A stretch of DNA of 15,487 bases from an uncultured Eubacterium sp. (GCA_934358495.1 CAKRKO010000066.1:1-15487); one strand, 5' to 3'. Counted from the stretch's first letter, positions 1-7,902 are shown. Numbers and translations are program-made. Notes: generated by a model not told the origin, from the letters alone.

Positions 1-72
1 GCTACACTGTTGTCAGCGACGGAAAAATGAAACTGTTTTTGAGTTTCTCGCCGTCGGTAATCGACGTATAGC
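1..72. other. Structured non-coding hairpin at window edge
   Basis: The sequence folds back on itself: GCTA (1-4) pairs with TAGC (69-72), GTC (12-14) with GAC (63-65), CGACGG (17-22) with CCGTCG (51-56) and GAAACT (29-34) with AGTTTC (42-47), giving a long interrupted stem. There is no T-tract directly after it on either strand, so it is not a classical intrinsic terminator. No ORF with a ribosome binding site covers it. It could be part of the neighbouring palindromic repeat, the end of a structured RNA that begins before the window, or a transcript end for a gene outside. Its identity is unknown to me. Confidence 0.4.
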
Positions 73-99
73 AGTTCTTTTGTATATTGTCAAGGGGCG

Positions 100-324
100 T
101 AAATGGAACAAAGCAGAAACGAACTCCAACGAAAGAACCATTGTAAAATTTTCGTTGTGACCGCTGCGTCTAGCCCGACCGCGGGAGTGTGTCTGAGCAC
201 GCTGGTTTTGCGGGCGAGTTCGCGGGAGCGGTCGAGAATAAGCGACGCAGTGGTCACAGAAAATTTTTCAGGTTCTTGTTGGAGTTCGTTTCTGCTTGTT
301 CCAAACTACCCTAAACAAGAATTT
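100..324. repeat. Long imperfect palindromic repeat element, copy 1
   Basis: The two arms, about 102-170 and 246-304, are imperfect inverted repeats of roughly 60 bases; both carry GCAGAAACGAACTCCAAC or its complement and both end inward with GACC(G/A)CTGCGTC. Between them is a GC-richer core with a further GACCGC/GCGGTC pairing. The outer right part (247-324) recurs as the reverse complement at 15410-15487 with 76 of 78 matches; the two differences are at 305-306. The repeat reaches into the stop codon of the gene ending at 323. No transposase or credible coding frame is inside, so it resembles a MITE-like or structured-RNA repeat, and its fold may also end transcription of the operon to its right. 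The stretch 73-99 shows nothing recognisable. Confidence 0.75.
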
Positions 325-1381
325 ACCGACAAATTGAAAGTATCCGATCCACCGCATCTTCGCGGCCGGTATGAACCACATAATCACACAATGCCGCATT
401 TTTAAGTTCGTTTTCCAGGGAAACAAGTCGCAGCATTTTTTCATGGTTATCCATATCTTTTTCGAGAATGCTCTCGATCATCTGCTCCCTTTTGCATTTA
501 CAGAATATGATCACCGTCGGATAATGCCGTTTCATGGCAATGGCACCACTTAAGTCCATCGGCATGACTATATATTTGTCCCCATTCATTAATGATGTAA
601 TATCTTTCCATTTTGTGCCATAGGCGTAGCCTGCATAACGGGTGGTTTCGATAAATTCTGCACTATCGCGGATAAATTCTTCTTCCGTGATCGTTGTATG
701 GATGCTGTCAGATACTGTTTTGGTAGTATAAGCTTTCGGTACAGTAAAATGACCGGATTCACAGAGGCGGCGCGTAATCGCGTTTTTGTTGGAACCACTT
801 GGGCCAACTAAAGCTACCACACAGGGCGTCTTCGGTTCTACCCGGTCTTCGATCATGGACGATTTGATCTGATCCAGCAACTGGAAAAATTCTTCGTAAT
901 TGTGTACCGCCAGAAGTCCCGTCAGTTCCCGGTTCCATGGTCGCCGCATCAGCACCGGAAACCGTGCACTGCTCTTTAAAATATTCCGCGGTCCGTCATC
1001 CAGCGTAATGTCCACCTGAACAACAGATTTCTGAAATCCCATAATGATATTTTCATCGGGAAAATCCGGAAATGCTGCCTTGATCTGCTCCACTCGTTTT
1101 GACATAAACTGCGGATATATGGCTGTCACGATATAAACGATTCCCTTTGTCTGTAATTTCCGGATAAATGCTTTTGCCTCATCGGATACCCGCTGCATAT
1201 CATACAACCGTGGATCGTTATAGTATTTTTTAATCACTGATGCCCGCCCGGTATTTTCCCAAGAATTGATATCTTCCAACGTCAGCGGCGGGTCAAACTG
1301 ATATTCCTGATTCGCCAGTTCTATGGCACAGTCATTTAAGGGAGAGATCACATCATCCCAGTCTATTCCAAATGTAAGCAT
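323..1381 (-). CDS. HAD 5'-nucleotidase / guanylate-kinase-like fusion protein
   Basis: 352 aa, probably cytoplasmic. Residues 1 to about 175 look like a 5'(3')-deoxyribonucleotidase (NT5C-type HAD) domain: nucleophile motif DWD with D7 and D9, a motif II threonine in VTAIY (T86), and the acidic motif III LDDGPRNI (D128, D129). Such enzymes dephosphorylate nucleoside monophosphates. Residues about 186-352 resemble guanylate kinase: a P-loop-like GPSGSNKN (193-200), YAYGTKW (252-258, like the YGT motif of Gmk) and a terminal DYVV segment. The kinase part is degenerate: the P-loop has Asn in place of the last Gly and of the Ser/Thr after Lys199, and the GMP-binding Arg-rich stretch after the TT motif is replaced by KTVSDSIHTT. 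The second domain may therefore bind rather than phosphorylate a nucleotide. ATG follows GGAGG (1386-1390). It is last in an operon, 15 bases after the transporter gene. Confidence 0.75.
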   Translation of the reverse strand: MLTFGIDWDDVISPLNDCAIELANQEYQFDPPLTLEDINSWENTGRASVIKKYYNDPRLYDMQRVSDEAKAFIRKLQTKGIVYIVTAIYPQFMSKRVEQIKAAFPDFPDENIIMGFQKSVVQVDITLDDGPRNILKSSARFPVLMRRPWNRELTGLLAVHNYEEFFQLLDQIKSSMIEDRVEPKTPCVVALVGPSGSNKNAITRRLCESGHFTVPKAYTTKTVSDSIHTTITEEEFIRDSAEFIETTRYAGYAYGTKWKDITSLMNGDKYIVMPMDLSGAIAMKRHYPTVIIFCKCKREQMIESILEKDMDNHEKMLRLVSLENELKNAALCDYVVHTGREDAVDRILSICR

Positions 1382-1396
1382 AAGGCCTCCAATTTA

Positions 1397-2275
1397 TCAC
1401 TTTACTTCTGCTGCATCGTGGCGCTGATTATAAAAGAACATCCAAACCGCCATTCCGATAATGATCACATATCCCAACACGCTGAACCGATCCGGAATTT
1501 GATGGAACAGCACGAATCCAATGAGCGCGGAAAATATGATCTGTGAATAATCGTAAACAGAGATTTCTCTCGCCGGTGCATGATAATAAGCTGCTGTGAT
1601 AGCAAACTGTCCGCCTGCCGCAGCCACTCCTGCGCCCAGCAGAACAATTCCCTGCCACATAGTCATTGTATGATAATTTAACAATAAGTACGGCAAGGTG
1701 ACCAAGCAGGAAAATCCGGAGAAAAACAATACTACGGATACACCTTTTTGTCCCCTCTGTCCAAGGACTCGCACCATCGTGTAAGCAATTCCCGCGCATA
1801 ATCCGCCGCAAAGTCCGATCAGTGAAGGCATCAGGTTCATATTTAGGAATGTCGGTTTAATGATAAACAGACTTCCGATAAAAGCACCGCACACCGCTGT
1901 CACCTGGATCGGTGTCAGTTTTTCTTTTAAGATCAAGAAGGAAAATAAAATAACAAAAAACGGTGACATTTTATTCAGCATGGAAGCATCGGAGAGCACC
2001 AGGTGATCCACCGCATAGAAATTACACAAAATTCCTAACGTTCCAAAAATTGCTCTCAGAAACATAAACTTCCAGTTTCCTTTTTCCACCTGAAACGTTT
2101 CTTTCTGACGCACCATCATCGCCAACGCAATGATAAACGCCACCAGATTTCGGAAGAAACTTTTCTGTACTGCTGGCAAATCCCCTGCCATTCGTACAAA
2201 CATGTTCATAAACGCAAAGCAAAGCGCCGACAATATGATAAACATGATTCCCTTATACTTTACTTTCTGTTTCAT
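1397..2275 (-). CDS. DMT-superfamily (EamA) membrane transporter
   Basis: 292 aa, strongly hydrophobic, with about ten predicted transmembrane segments arranged as two EamA repeats, the usual size and layout for drug/metabolite transporters of the EamA/RhaT type. The N-terminus (KGIMFIILSALCFAFMNMF) begins the first helix, and the loop FFRNLVAF with its conserved arginine after helix 2 is typical. The second half starts around residue 150 (LIGLCGGLCAGIAY). Substrate cannot be read from sequence; family members export amino acids, nucleobase compounds or other metabolites. The start is preceded by a modest AGCAGG site. It sits 34 bases after the ABC-F gene and 15 before the nucleotidase fusion, so the three are probably co-transcribed. 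The adjacent nucleotidase hints at a nucleoside or base substrate, but that is guesswork. Confidence 0.85.
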   Translation of the reverse strand: MKQKVKYKGIMFIILSALCFAFMNMFVRMAGDLPAVQKSFFRNLVAFIIALAMMVRQKETFQVEKGNWKFMFLRAIFGTLGILCNFYAVDHLVLSDASMLNKMSPFFVILFSFLILKEKLTPIQVTAVCGAFIGSLFIIKPTFLNMNLMPSLIGLCGGLCAGIAYTMVRVLGQRGQKGVSVVLFFSGFSCLVTLPYLLLNYHTMTMWQGIVLLGAGVAAAGGQFAITAAYYHAPAREISVYDYSQIIFSALIGFVLFHQIPDRFSVLGYVIIIGMAVWMFFYNQRHDAAEVK

Positions 2276-2309
2276 AACTTACACCTGCTTTCTACACCTA
2301 TTACCTATA

Positions 2310-4208
2310 CTAATTCTCATTTTGCGCATTGATTTTTTCTGCCAGTTCTTCCAGATATTCCCAACGCTCCATTTTATGTTCCAGATCTGCATCCGTCTGT
2401 TCCCGCTCCGCTGCCAGTTCTGACAAACGTTTGGAATTGGTGGCATTGGCTGCCATTTCATCATCCAGTGCTTCTAGCTTTTCTTCCAGATCTAAAATAT
2501 CCTGCTCAATGGTCTCATACTCCATTTTTTCTTTGTAGGAAAACTTCAGCTTGCGTTCCCGGTTTGCACGGTAGTTGTCATAGGCTGCACGGCCGCCGGC
2601 TTCAGCACTTCCATCATCAGATAAATCTGTATTTGCCGCAGAACCGGCATTGGAACCGGAAGTTATGATTCCGTCCTGCACGGACAGATTGCACTGTGCT
2701 GCCTCGCCTGCCTTCAGTGCATAATCAGTATAACCGCCCTCATATTGTTTTAACATGCCGCCATCCTCAAAGGCAAAAATACGGTTGACCGTACGATCCA
2801 GGAAATAACGGTCATGAGAGACGATAATCACAATCCCCTGATAGTGATCCAGATAATCCTCCAAAATCGTCAAAGTAGAAATATCCAGATCATTGGTTGG
2901 CTCATCCAGAATCAATACGTTTGGTGACTCCATCAGTACTCGAAGCAGGTTCAGACGTCTGCGCTCACCACCGGAAAGTTTTCCAATGAGGCTGTACTGC
3001 GCCTGCGGCGGGAATAAAAACCGCTCCAGCATGGCAGAAGCACTGATCAGTCCGTCTTCTGTCCGGACAAATTCTGCCGTTTCACGGATGTAATCGATCA
3101 CACGCATGTTCGGATCCATATAAGCAATTCCGGCTTCTTTGCTGGTCTCAATTTCCTGTGAATAATAACCAATTTTAATGGTCTGCCCCACTTTGATGGT
3201 TCCGCTGTCCGGTTCTTCTCTGCCAGCCAGCATTTTCATCAACGTTGTCTTGCCGCATCCATTGGTTCCCACGAATCCCACACGGTCATTTTTTAAAAAT
3301 ATGTATGAGAAATCACGGATAAACGTATGGTTTCCATAGGACTTGCTGATACCATCAATTTCAATGGTCGTATTTCCCATACGGGTCGTGATAGAACTCA
3401 TTGAAACCTGTCCGTCACTCTGTGGACCATGCTGGTTTTTCATCTCCTCGTAACGCTCCAGACGGGCTTTCTGCTTGGTGGAGCGGGCTCTGGCGCCGCG
3501 TTTTACCCACTCTAATTCTACCCGCAGGATCGACTGGCGTTTTCGCTCGGTTGCTGCTTCCATCTCCTCTCTCTGAGCCTTCAGCTCCAGAAATCCGGAA
3601 TAATTTGTGTCATAGCTGTAAATTTTTCCTTTGTCAATCTCAACGATCCGGTTGGACACGCTGTCCAGAAAATAACGGTCATGGGTTACCATGATCAGAC
3701 TACCTCTCCATCGTTTCAGATAATCCTCAAGCCAGGCTGCCATGGCATGATCCAAATGGTTCGTCGGCTCATCCAGCACCAGAATGTCACATGGCTGCAT
3801 CAGAATCTCAGCTAAGGCCAGACGCTTGCGCTGACCACCGGAAAGCTCTGATATCTTCTGATCCAGACGGATAATGCCAAGCGTCTGAAGCATACTTTTT
3901 GCTTCTCCTTCCATGTCCCACTGCGTGCTCTCAGACATTTTTTTCTCCACATGCTCCCAGACGGTACAAGTGTCATCAAATTCCGGTGTCTGCGGCAGAA
4001 AACGGATCACCACATGGTTGGCTTTCGTGCAGCTTCCATCATCCGGTTCTTCCAGTCCCGCAGCAATTTTTAAAAGCGTGGACTTTCCGGTTCCGTTGAT
4101 ACCGATGATACCGACTTTTTCCCCTTCCTGCAGGAAAAAAGATGCTTTGTCAAGTAACACCCTCTCGGTATATGCTTTTGTAATATTTTCTAATGATAAT
4201 AAATTCAT
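2310..4208 (-). CDS. ABC-F family ATPase, Uup/YfmR-like
   Basis: 632 aa, soluble, with two ATP-binding cassettes and no membrane segments. Cassette 1: Walker A GINGTGKST (36-44), signature LSGGQ (122-126), Walker B ILVLDEPTNHLD (142-153). Cassette 2: GTNGCGKTT (314-322), LSGGE (411-415), VLILDEPTNDLD (431-442), with HDR switch histidines in both. The inter-cassette linker (about 205-280) carries the WVKRGARARSTKQKAR pattern typical of the Uup branch, and a charged C-terminal coiled-coil domain (about 550-632) follows a Ser/Gly/Ala-rich spacer; both favour Uup/YfmR over EttA or YbiT. ABC-F proteins bind the ribosome at the E site and act on stalled translation or antibiotic-bound ribosomes; target-protection resistance cannot be excluded. 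The start has only a weak Shine-Dalgarno (GGAAC). A promoter lies at 4247-4275. It is first of a three-gene operon. Confidence 0.9.
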   Translation of the reverse strand: MNLLSLENITKAYTERVLLDKASFFLQEGEKVGIIGINGTGKSTLLKIAAGLEEPDDGSCTKANHVVIRFLPQTPEFDDTCTVWEHVEKKMSESTQWDMEGEAKSMLQTLGIIRLDQKISELSGGQRKRLALAEILMQPCDILVLDEPTNHLDHAMAAWLEDYLKRWRGSLIMVTHDRYFLDSVSNRIVEIDKGKIYSYDTNYSGFLELKAQREEMEAATERKRQSILRVELEWVKRGARARSTKQKARLERYEEMKNQHGPQSDGQVSMSSITTRMGNTTIEIDGISKSYGNHTFIRDFSYIFLKNDRVGFVGTNGCGKTTLMKMLAGREEPDSGTIKVGQTIKIGYYSQEIETSKEAGIAYMDPNMRVIDYIRETAEFVRTEDGLISASAMLERFLFPPQAQYSLIGKLSGGERRRLNLLRVLMESPNVLILDEPTNDLDISTLTILEDYLDHYQGIVIIVSHDRYFLDRTVNRIFAFEDGGMLKQYEGGYTDYALKAGEAAQCNLSVQDGIITSGSNAGSAANTDLSDDGSAEAGGRAAYDNYRANRERKLKFSYKEKMEYETIEQDILDLEEKLEALDDEMAANATNSKRLSELAAEREQTDADLEHKMERWEYLEELAEKINAQNEN

Positions 4209-4246
4209 ACTCGTTCTGTTCCATTTCTATGTTTCTTGTCAGTTCC

Positions 4247-4275
4247 ATTCTAACTGATTTCAGTGAAAAATACAA
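4247..4275 (-). promoter_or_regulatory. Sigma-A-type promoter for the ABC-F operon
   Basis: Read on the minus strand, a -35 TTGTAT (4270-4275) and a -10 TAGAAT (4247-4252) are separated by exactly 17 bases. The predicted start is near 4240, leaving a leader of about 32 bases before the ATG at 4208. It sits just downstream of the terminator at 4286-4321, which fits a new transcription unit starting here. Called by eye against the consensus. Confidence 0.5.
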
Positions 4276-4285
4276 ACAGGGAAAC

Positions 4286-4321
4286 AAAAACTGCCGTGCC
4301 ACATCTGACACGACAGTTTTA
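4286..4321. terminator. Bidirectional intrinsic terminator after the glucosidase gene
   Basis: AAAACTG (4287-4293) pairs with CAGTTTT (4314-4320), and CGTG (4295-4298) with CACG (4309-4312), leaving one C/A mismatch and a ten-base loop. A and T runs lie on both sides, so on the minus strand the stem is followed by TTTTTGTTT. It lies downstream of the beta-glucoside operon and upstream of the ABC-F promoter, which suits a terminator of the former. Confidence 0.75.
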
Positions 4322-4334
4322 AAAATCGCTATTC

Positions 4335-4433
4335 GCATATCGTGGGATGAAAATCCCACTTTTATGCTCATATCGGGGCGTGCCCCAAGGTCATTCATCC
4401 ACCCTTGTGCAAGCACAGGTGGACTCAGACCTT
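4335..4433 (-). ncRNA. Candidate structured RNA: three adjacent hairpins in the 3' UTR
   Basis: Three strong helices lie side by side. One is AAGGTC/GACCTT (4387-4392 with 4428-4433) enclosing CCACC/GGTGG and TGTG/CACA with a CTTG loop on the minus strand. The second is GGGGC/GCCCC (4375-4386). The third is GCATA/TATGC (4335-4339 with 4363-4367) enclosing a perfect GTGGGAT/ATCCCAC stem with a four-base loop (4349-4352). On the minus strand they precede the terminator at 4286-4321, so the whole could form a discrete RNA released from the glucosidase 3' end. The promoter of the next gene lies beyond the terminator, which argues against a riboswitch for the ABC-F gene unless read-through is used. 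A dispersed intergenic repeat is the main alternative. I do not match it to a named RNA family. Confidence 0.45.
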
Positions 4434-4447
4434 TTGACACTGTAATC

Positions 4448-5881
4448 TTATAAAAATTCTGCTCCGTTTGTTTCGATTACATGCTGATACCATCCAAATG
4501 ATTTCTTTTTATATCTACACAGTGTTCCATTTCCATCATTGTCTTTATCCACATAGATAAATCCATAACGTTTTTTCATCTCTCCGCTTCCGGAACTGAT
4601 CAAATCGATACAGCCCCAGCTGAGATAACCAAGCATCGGAACACCTTCCTTAATCCCGCGGACCATTTCTTTTAAATGTGCTTCATGATAAGCAATCCGG
4701 TAGTCGTCCTCTACCGTTTTGTTATCTGTAAGTTCATCCGCAGCACCCAGACCGTTTTCTACGATAAATAACGGTTTCTGGTAACGGTCATACAGCTGGT
4801 GCATCGTGATGCGAAGTCCTTTTGCATCAATCTGCCAGCCCCAGTCACTGGTTTCCAGATATGGATTATGCACACCTAAAAATGCATTTCCTTCCGCCTG
4901 CTTTCCTGTCACTTCCGCATCTGTAGCCACGCAGCGGCTGGAATAATAGGAAAATGCAATAAAATCTACGGTATGTGCTGCCAGAATTTCTTCATCTCCC
5001 GGATTCATCTCCAAATTAACCTCATTTTCCACGAAAAATGCTTTCGCGTAAGAAGGATAATAGCCTCTCACCTGTACATCGATAAAAAAGTATGTCTCAT
5101 GATCGGAAGCAAGCGCTGCAAGCACATCATCCGGTCGGCAGCTGTAAGGATAGATACTTCCTGCGGCAAGCATACATCCCACCTGACAGGACGGATCTTC
5201 CTGTTTTACAATTTTTACGGCAAGTGCGCTGGCCATCAGCTGATGATGCGCTGCCTGATATTTTTCCTGTAAAGTCAGCTGATCCGCATCTTTTAACAGA
5301 CCACCGCCCAGATATGGCACATGCATCAGCATGTTGATCTCATTTACCGGAATCCAGTATTTCACTTTTCCCCGATATCTGTGGCAGATTGTTTTGACGT
5401 AGCGCACAAAACAATCCAGCACATATCGATCAGACCAGCCACCATATTTTCGGATCAGCGCCAGTGGTGTATCAAAATGATTCATGGTCACAAGCACATC
5501 CATGCCATACCGTTCACATTCTGCAAACAGCTCATCGTAAAATTGCAATCCTGCTTCGTTTGGTTCTGCATCATCTCCATTTGGGAAAATGCGTGCCCAG
5601 GAAATGGATGTACGGAAACATTTGATCCCCATTTCTGCCAGTAATGCAAGATCCTCTTTGTAATGATGATAAAAATCAATCGCTTCATGTGACGGATAAT
5701 AACCATAATCTTTCTTCATTGCCTCTGACGGATGAAAAATCGCGTAGCTGCGCTCTTTCCCTGCCGGAAGAATATCTACTGCAGACAGGCCTTTTCCGTC
5801 TGTCTGAAATGCCCCCTCTGCCTGATTGGCAGAAATTGCACCACCCCATGCAAAATCGTTCGGAATCTGATATTGTTCCAT
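4448..5881 (-). CDS. 6-phospho-beta-glucosidase, glycoside hydrolase family 1
   Basis: 477 aa, the usual length for bacterial GH1 enzymes. It hydrolyses phosphorylated beta-glucosides (cellobiose-, salicin- or arbutin-6-phosphate) delivered by the PTS, in the cytoplasm. The N-terminal FAWGGAISANQAEGAF is the GH1 N-terminal signature. The acid/base glutamate lies in PVNEIN (E181) and the nucleophile in FIVENGLG (E375). The C-terminal stretch ISSGSGEMKKRYGFIYVD supplies the Ser/Lys/Tyr set (S430, K437, Y439) that marks phosphate-recognising members, so a 6-phospho substrate is well supported. The sequence has no signal peptide. ATG at 5881 lies directly beside the EIIA stop (5885), so the gene is translationally close-coupled as last gene of the PTS operon. 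Which aglycone is preferred cannot be told. Confidence 0.93.
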   Translation of the reverse strand: MEQYQIPNDFAWGGAISANQAEGAFQTDGKGLSAVDILPAGKERSYAIFHPSEAMKKDYGYYPSHEAIDFYHHYKEDLALLAEMGIKCFRTSISWARIFPNGDDAEPNEAGLQFYDELFAECERYGMDVLVTMNHFDTPLALIRKYGGWSDRYVLDCFVRYVKTICHRYRGKVKYWIPVNEINMLMHVPYLGGGLLKDADQLTLQEKYQAAHHQLMASALAVKIVKQEDPSCQVGCMLAAGSIYPYSCRPDDVLAALASDHETYFFIDVQVRGYYPSYAKAFFVENEVNLEMNPGDEEILAAHTVDFIAFSYYSSRCVATDAEVTGKQAEGNAFLGVHNPYLETSDWGWQIDAKGLRITMHQLYDRYQKPLFIVENGLGAADELTDNKTVEDDYRIAYHEAHLKEMVRGIKEGVPMLGYLSWGCIDLISSGSGEMKKRYGFIYVDKDNDGNGTLCRYKKKSFGWYQHVIETNGAEFL

Positions 5882-5884
5882 AGA

Positions 5885-6385
5885 TTATGCTCCTTTTACC
5901 ACATGAACCAGAGGATTACCAAAGTTCACCGCACCTTCTGCCACTGCAGTTACTTCCTCATAATCATCTGTATTTGTCACTACGACTATAACCGTCGGAT
6001 CGTAGCCGGCTGCCACAATTTTCTCTGTGGAAAATGTACCGAGTACATCGCCTTCCTTCACCTGTGCTCCCTGGGATACGGATGATGCAAATCCATCTCC
6101 GTTCATTTCCACGGTATCCAGACCGATATGGATCAGTACCTCCACACCCTCACGGCTTTTCAGTCCATAGGCATGACCGGTTGGGAATACTGTCTCAACG
6201 GTTCCGGCAAACGGTGCTTTTACAGTGCCTTCTGTCGGATTCACTGCTGCACCTTTTCCTACCATACCGGAAGAAAATACTTCGTCATTTACCTGTTCCA
6301 GGGCAACAAAGCTGCCCTGCACCGGTGATAAAATATCATACGCTTCTGCTGTTTTCTCAGCACCTTTTTTCAAGAATTTAAACAT
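5885..6385 (-). CDS. PTS glucose/beta-glucoside-type EIIA protein
   Basis: 166 aa stand-alone EIIA domain of the Crr (glucose) type. It accepts phosphate from HPr and passes it to an EIIB. The phosphorylated histidine is in LIHIGLDTVEMNGDGF (H86) and the partner histidine in GHAYGL (H71), both at the spacing of the family; LSPVQGSFVALEQVNDEVF is the conserved entry. The frame stays open upstream to 6433, but that would overlap the EIIBC gene; the ATG at 6385 has a perfect AAGGAG eight bases before it and gives the normal N-terminus. It lies 13 bases after the EIIBC stop and 3 before the glucosidase. In many BglP proteins this domain is fused to EIIBC; here it is separate, and it could also serve other EIIA-less permeases. 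Confidence 0.93.
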   Translation of the reverse strand: MFKFLKKGAEKTAEAYDILSPVQGSFVALEQVNDEVFSSGMVGKGAAVNPTEGTVKAPFAGTVETVFPTGHAYGLKSREGVEVLIHIGLDTVEMNGDGFASSVSQGAQVKEGDVLGTFSTEKIVAAGYDPTVIVVVTNTDDYEEVTAVAEGAVNFGNPLVHVVKGA

Positions 6386-6398
6386 AATGATCTCCTTT

Positions 6399-7769
6399 TT
6401 ATTCTCCTTTGTAAAGAATAAATGAAACAACAAATCCTACTACAAATGCTGCTGCAATAGCAACCAGTGCCCACAGGAATGTGGTTCCAAGGAAAATAGC
6501 GATGGAAGCCAGACCCGGAGAAGCCATTGCTACCGCACGGACACCGAAGATGCCTGCGATCAGACCACCTACAGCAGCTCCGATCATAGTAGCATAAAAT
6601 GGTGTCTTATATTTCAGACTGATACCGTACATAACTGGCTCAGACACACCAAGGATACAGGTCAGTCCACCGGAGGAAGCCAACGCTTTCACATCTTTAT
6701 TTTTTGTACGGAACGCAACTGCCAGTGCCGCACCACCCTGTGCCATATTCGCACATAATCCGGCCGGAGCCATAACTCCTTCGTAACCAAGAGACGCCAC
6801 AGAAGCCAGTGCGATCGGTGCATATGCATGATGCATACCGGTCATTACCATCAGCGGATATAATGCTGCCATGATCGGAACAGCCAGCCAGCTTGCGTTT
6901 GTTCCAAGGAAATTGATTCCCTGTGCAACAACTTCACCTACACGATAGCCCAGAGGTCCGAGGATCAGCAGACCTACCGGTGCTGTAACAATAACTGTGA
7001 TCAGCGGCACGGAAAAGAACTTGATGGCTGTCGGTGAAATCTTGTCAGCCAAACGTTCTACATAGCACATAAAAATAACGATCAAAATGATCGGCAATAC
7101 AGAAGATGCATAATTTACCGGCTGGATATGGAATCCAAACAGAGTAAGCTCATCTACCTGTAAAATACCCGGATGCAACAATACACCAGCAAGCATAACT
7201 GCGATAAATGCATTTCCGCCAAATTTTTTCGCTGTTGTATAAGCAAGCATTACCGGAAGGAAATAAAATCCTGCATTGGCAATGTTGTTAAATATCGTGT
7301 ATGTAGATCCTGTTGCATCCACCAGATTGAATACTTTTAACAGGATCAGAATAGCCTGAATCATACCGGCTGCTGTCAGAACCGGAAGGATCGGTGTAAA
7401 CAGTCCCGCAATTGTATCAAATACCATATTCAGGCTGAATTTTTTGCGTTTTTTCTCCTCTTTTCCATTGGAAACCGCACTTTTTTCTTCTGCTTTCGGT
7501 GCTTCTTCCTGTGCATCACCTGTAAATTCCGGAAGGTTCATCATTGCCTTGTACACATTGCCAACTTCATTTCCGATGACAACCTGATGCTGTCCGCCTT
7601 TTGCGATGACGCCAACAACTCCGTTCAGACTTTTCAGTGTTTCCGTCTGAACTTTGGAATCATCTTTTAATGTAAAACGCAGACGTGTGATGCAGTGTGT
7701 CAGCCCCTCTACATTTTCACGCCCGCCGACACCTGCAAGAATCTCTTTTGCTAATTTTGCATAATCCAT
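6399..7769 (-). CDS. bglP: PTS beta-glucoside permease EIIBC
   Basis: 456 aa inner-membrane sugar transporter. Residues 1 to about 85 are the EIIB domain with phospho-cysteine C26 in HCITRLRF, followed by a charged Ala/Glu/Lys-rich linker (about 88-108). From residue 110 on, EIIC has about ten membrane segments and the substrate-site loop GVSEPVMYG, equivalent to the GITEP motif. There is no EIIA domain; that function is in the next gene. Co-location with a GH1 6-phospho-beta-glucosidase points to beta-glucosides, although trehalose, sucrose and GlcNAc permeases share the fold. The ATG at 7769 follows an AGGGAG site. A promoter and regulatory dyads lie in 7827-7917, between it and the LysR gene, so it can be transcribed alone or with the regulator. 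Confidence 0.92.
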   Translation of the reverse strand: MDYAKLAKEILAGVGGRENVEGLTHCITRLRFTLKDDSKVQTETLKSLNGVVGVIAKGGQHQVVIGNEVGNVYKAMMNLPEFTGDAQEEAPKAEEKSAVSNGKEEKKRKKFSLNMVFDTIAGLFTPILPVLTAAGMIQAILILLKVFNLVDATGSTYTIFNNIANAGFYFLPVMLAYTTAKKFGGNAFIAVMLAGVLLHPGILQVDELTLFGFHIQPVNYASSVLPIILIVIFMCYVERLADKISPTAIKFFSVPLITVIVTAPVGLLILGPLGYRVGEVVAQGINFLGTNASWLAVPIMAALYPLMVMTGMHHAYAPIALASVASLGYEGVMAPAGLCANMAQGGAALAVAFRTKNKDVKALASSGGLTCILGVSEPVMYGISLKYKTPFYATMIGAAVGGLIAGIFGVRAVAMASPGLASIAIFLGTTFLWALVAIAAAFVVGFVVSFILYKGE

Positions 7770-7826
7770 TGTCTTTCTCCCTTGTTTTGTTTATAAATGT
7801 ACCATTTGCGTATTTCACGCTGTTTT

Positions 7827-7842
7827 TCAGAAAGCTTTCTCA
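7827..7842. promoter_or_regulatory. Near-palindrome at the PTS transcription start (possible operator)
   Basis: A 16-base dyad with one mismatched pair, built on the perfect 12-base palindrome AGAAAGCTTTCT (7829-7840). It would cover about +2 to +17 of the predicted PTS transcript. The position fits a roadblock repressor site or an atypical CcpA-like (cre) element, but the central CG of cre consensus is missing, so the assignment is open. Confidence 0.35.
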
Positions 7843-7850
7843 ATGACTGG

Positions 7851-7880
7851 ATTATACCATTTACCACTTTTTTCTGTCTA
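7851..7880 (-). promoter_or_regulatory. Promoter of the beta-glucoside PTS operon
   Basis: On the minus strand a -10 TATAAT (7851-7856) is preceded by TGG, giving an extended -10, and a -35 TAGACA (7875-7880) lies 18 bases upstream. The predicted start is near 7844, leaving a 5' leader of about 75 bases. No BglG/LicT-type antiterminator hairpin was recognised in the leader. Confidence 0.6.
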
Positions 7881-7902
7881 ATATCAGAAATGAATGTTAT
7901 CT

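Noticed and set aside
103..405. Plus-strand open frame of 100 codons across the palindromic repeat
   Set aside because: It starts inside the repeat arm, has no clear ribosome binding site, runs into the antisense of the nucleotidase-fusion gene, and its translation shows no domain.
4209..4433. Riboswitch controlling the ABC-F gene
   Set aside because: A 17-base-spaced promoter lies between the terminator and the ABC-F start, and no known aptamer consensus was recognised. Read-through control remains only a possibility.
4150..4440. Minus-strand open frame of 96 codons between the glucosidase and ABC-F genes
   Set aside because: It runs through three hairpins and an intrinsic terminator and overlaps the ABC-F start in another frame. 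The base pairing explains the sequence better than a protein does.
6386..6433. Upstream extension of the EIIA reading frame
   Set aside because: It would overlap the EIIBC coding region, and the AAGGAG site fits the inner ATG at 6385, which gives the standard EIIA N-terminus.
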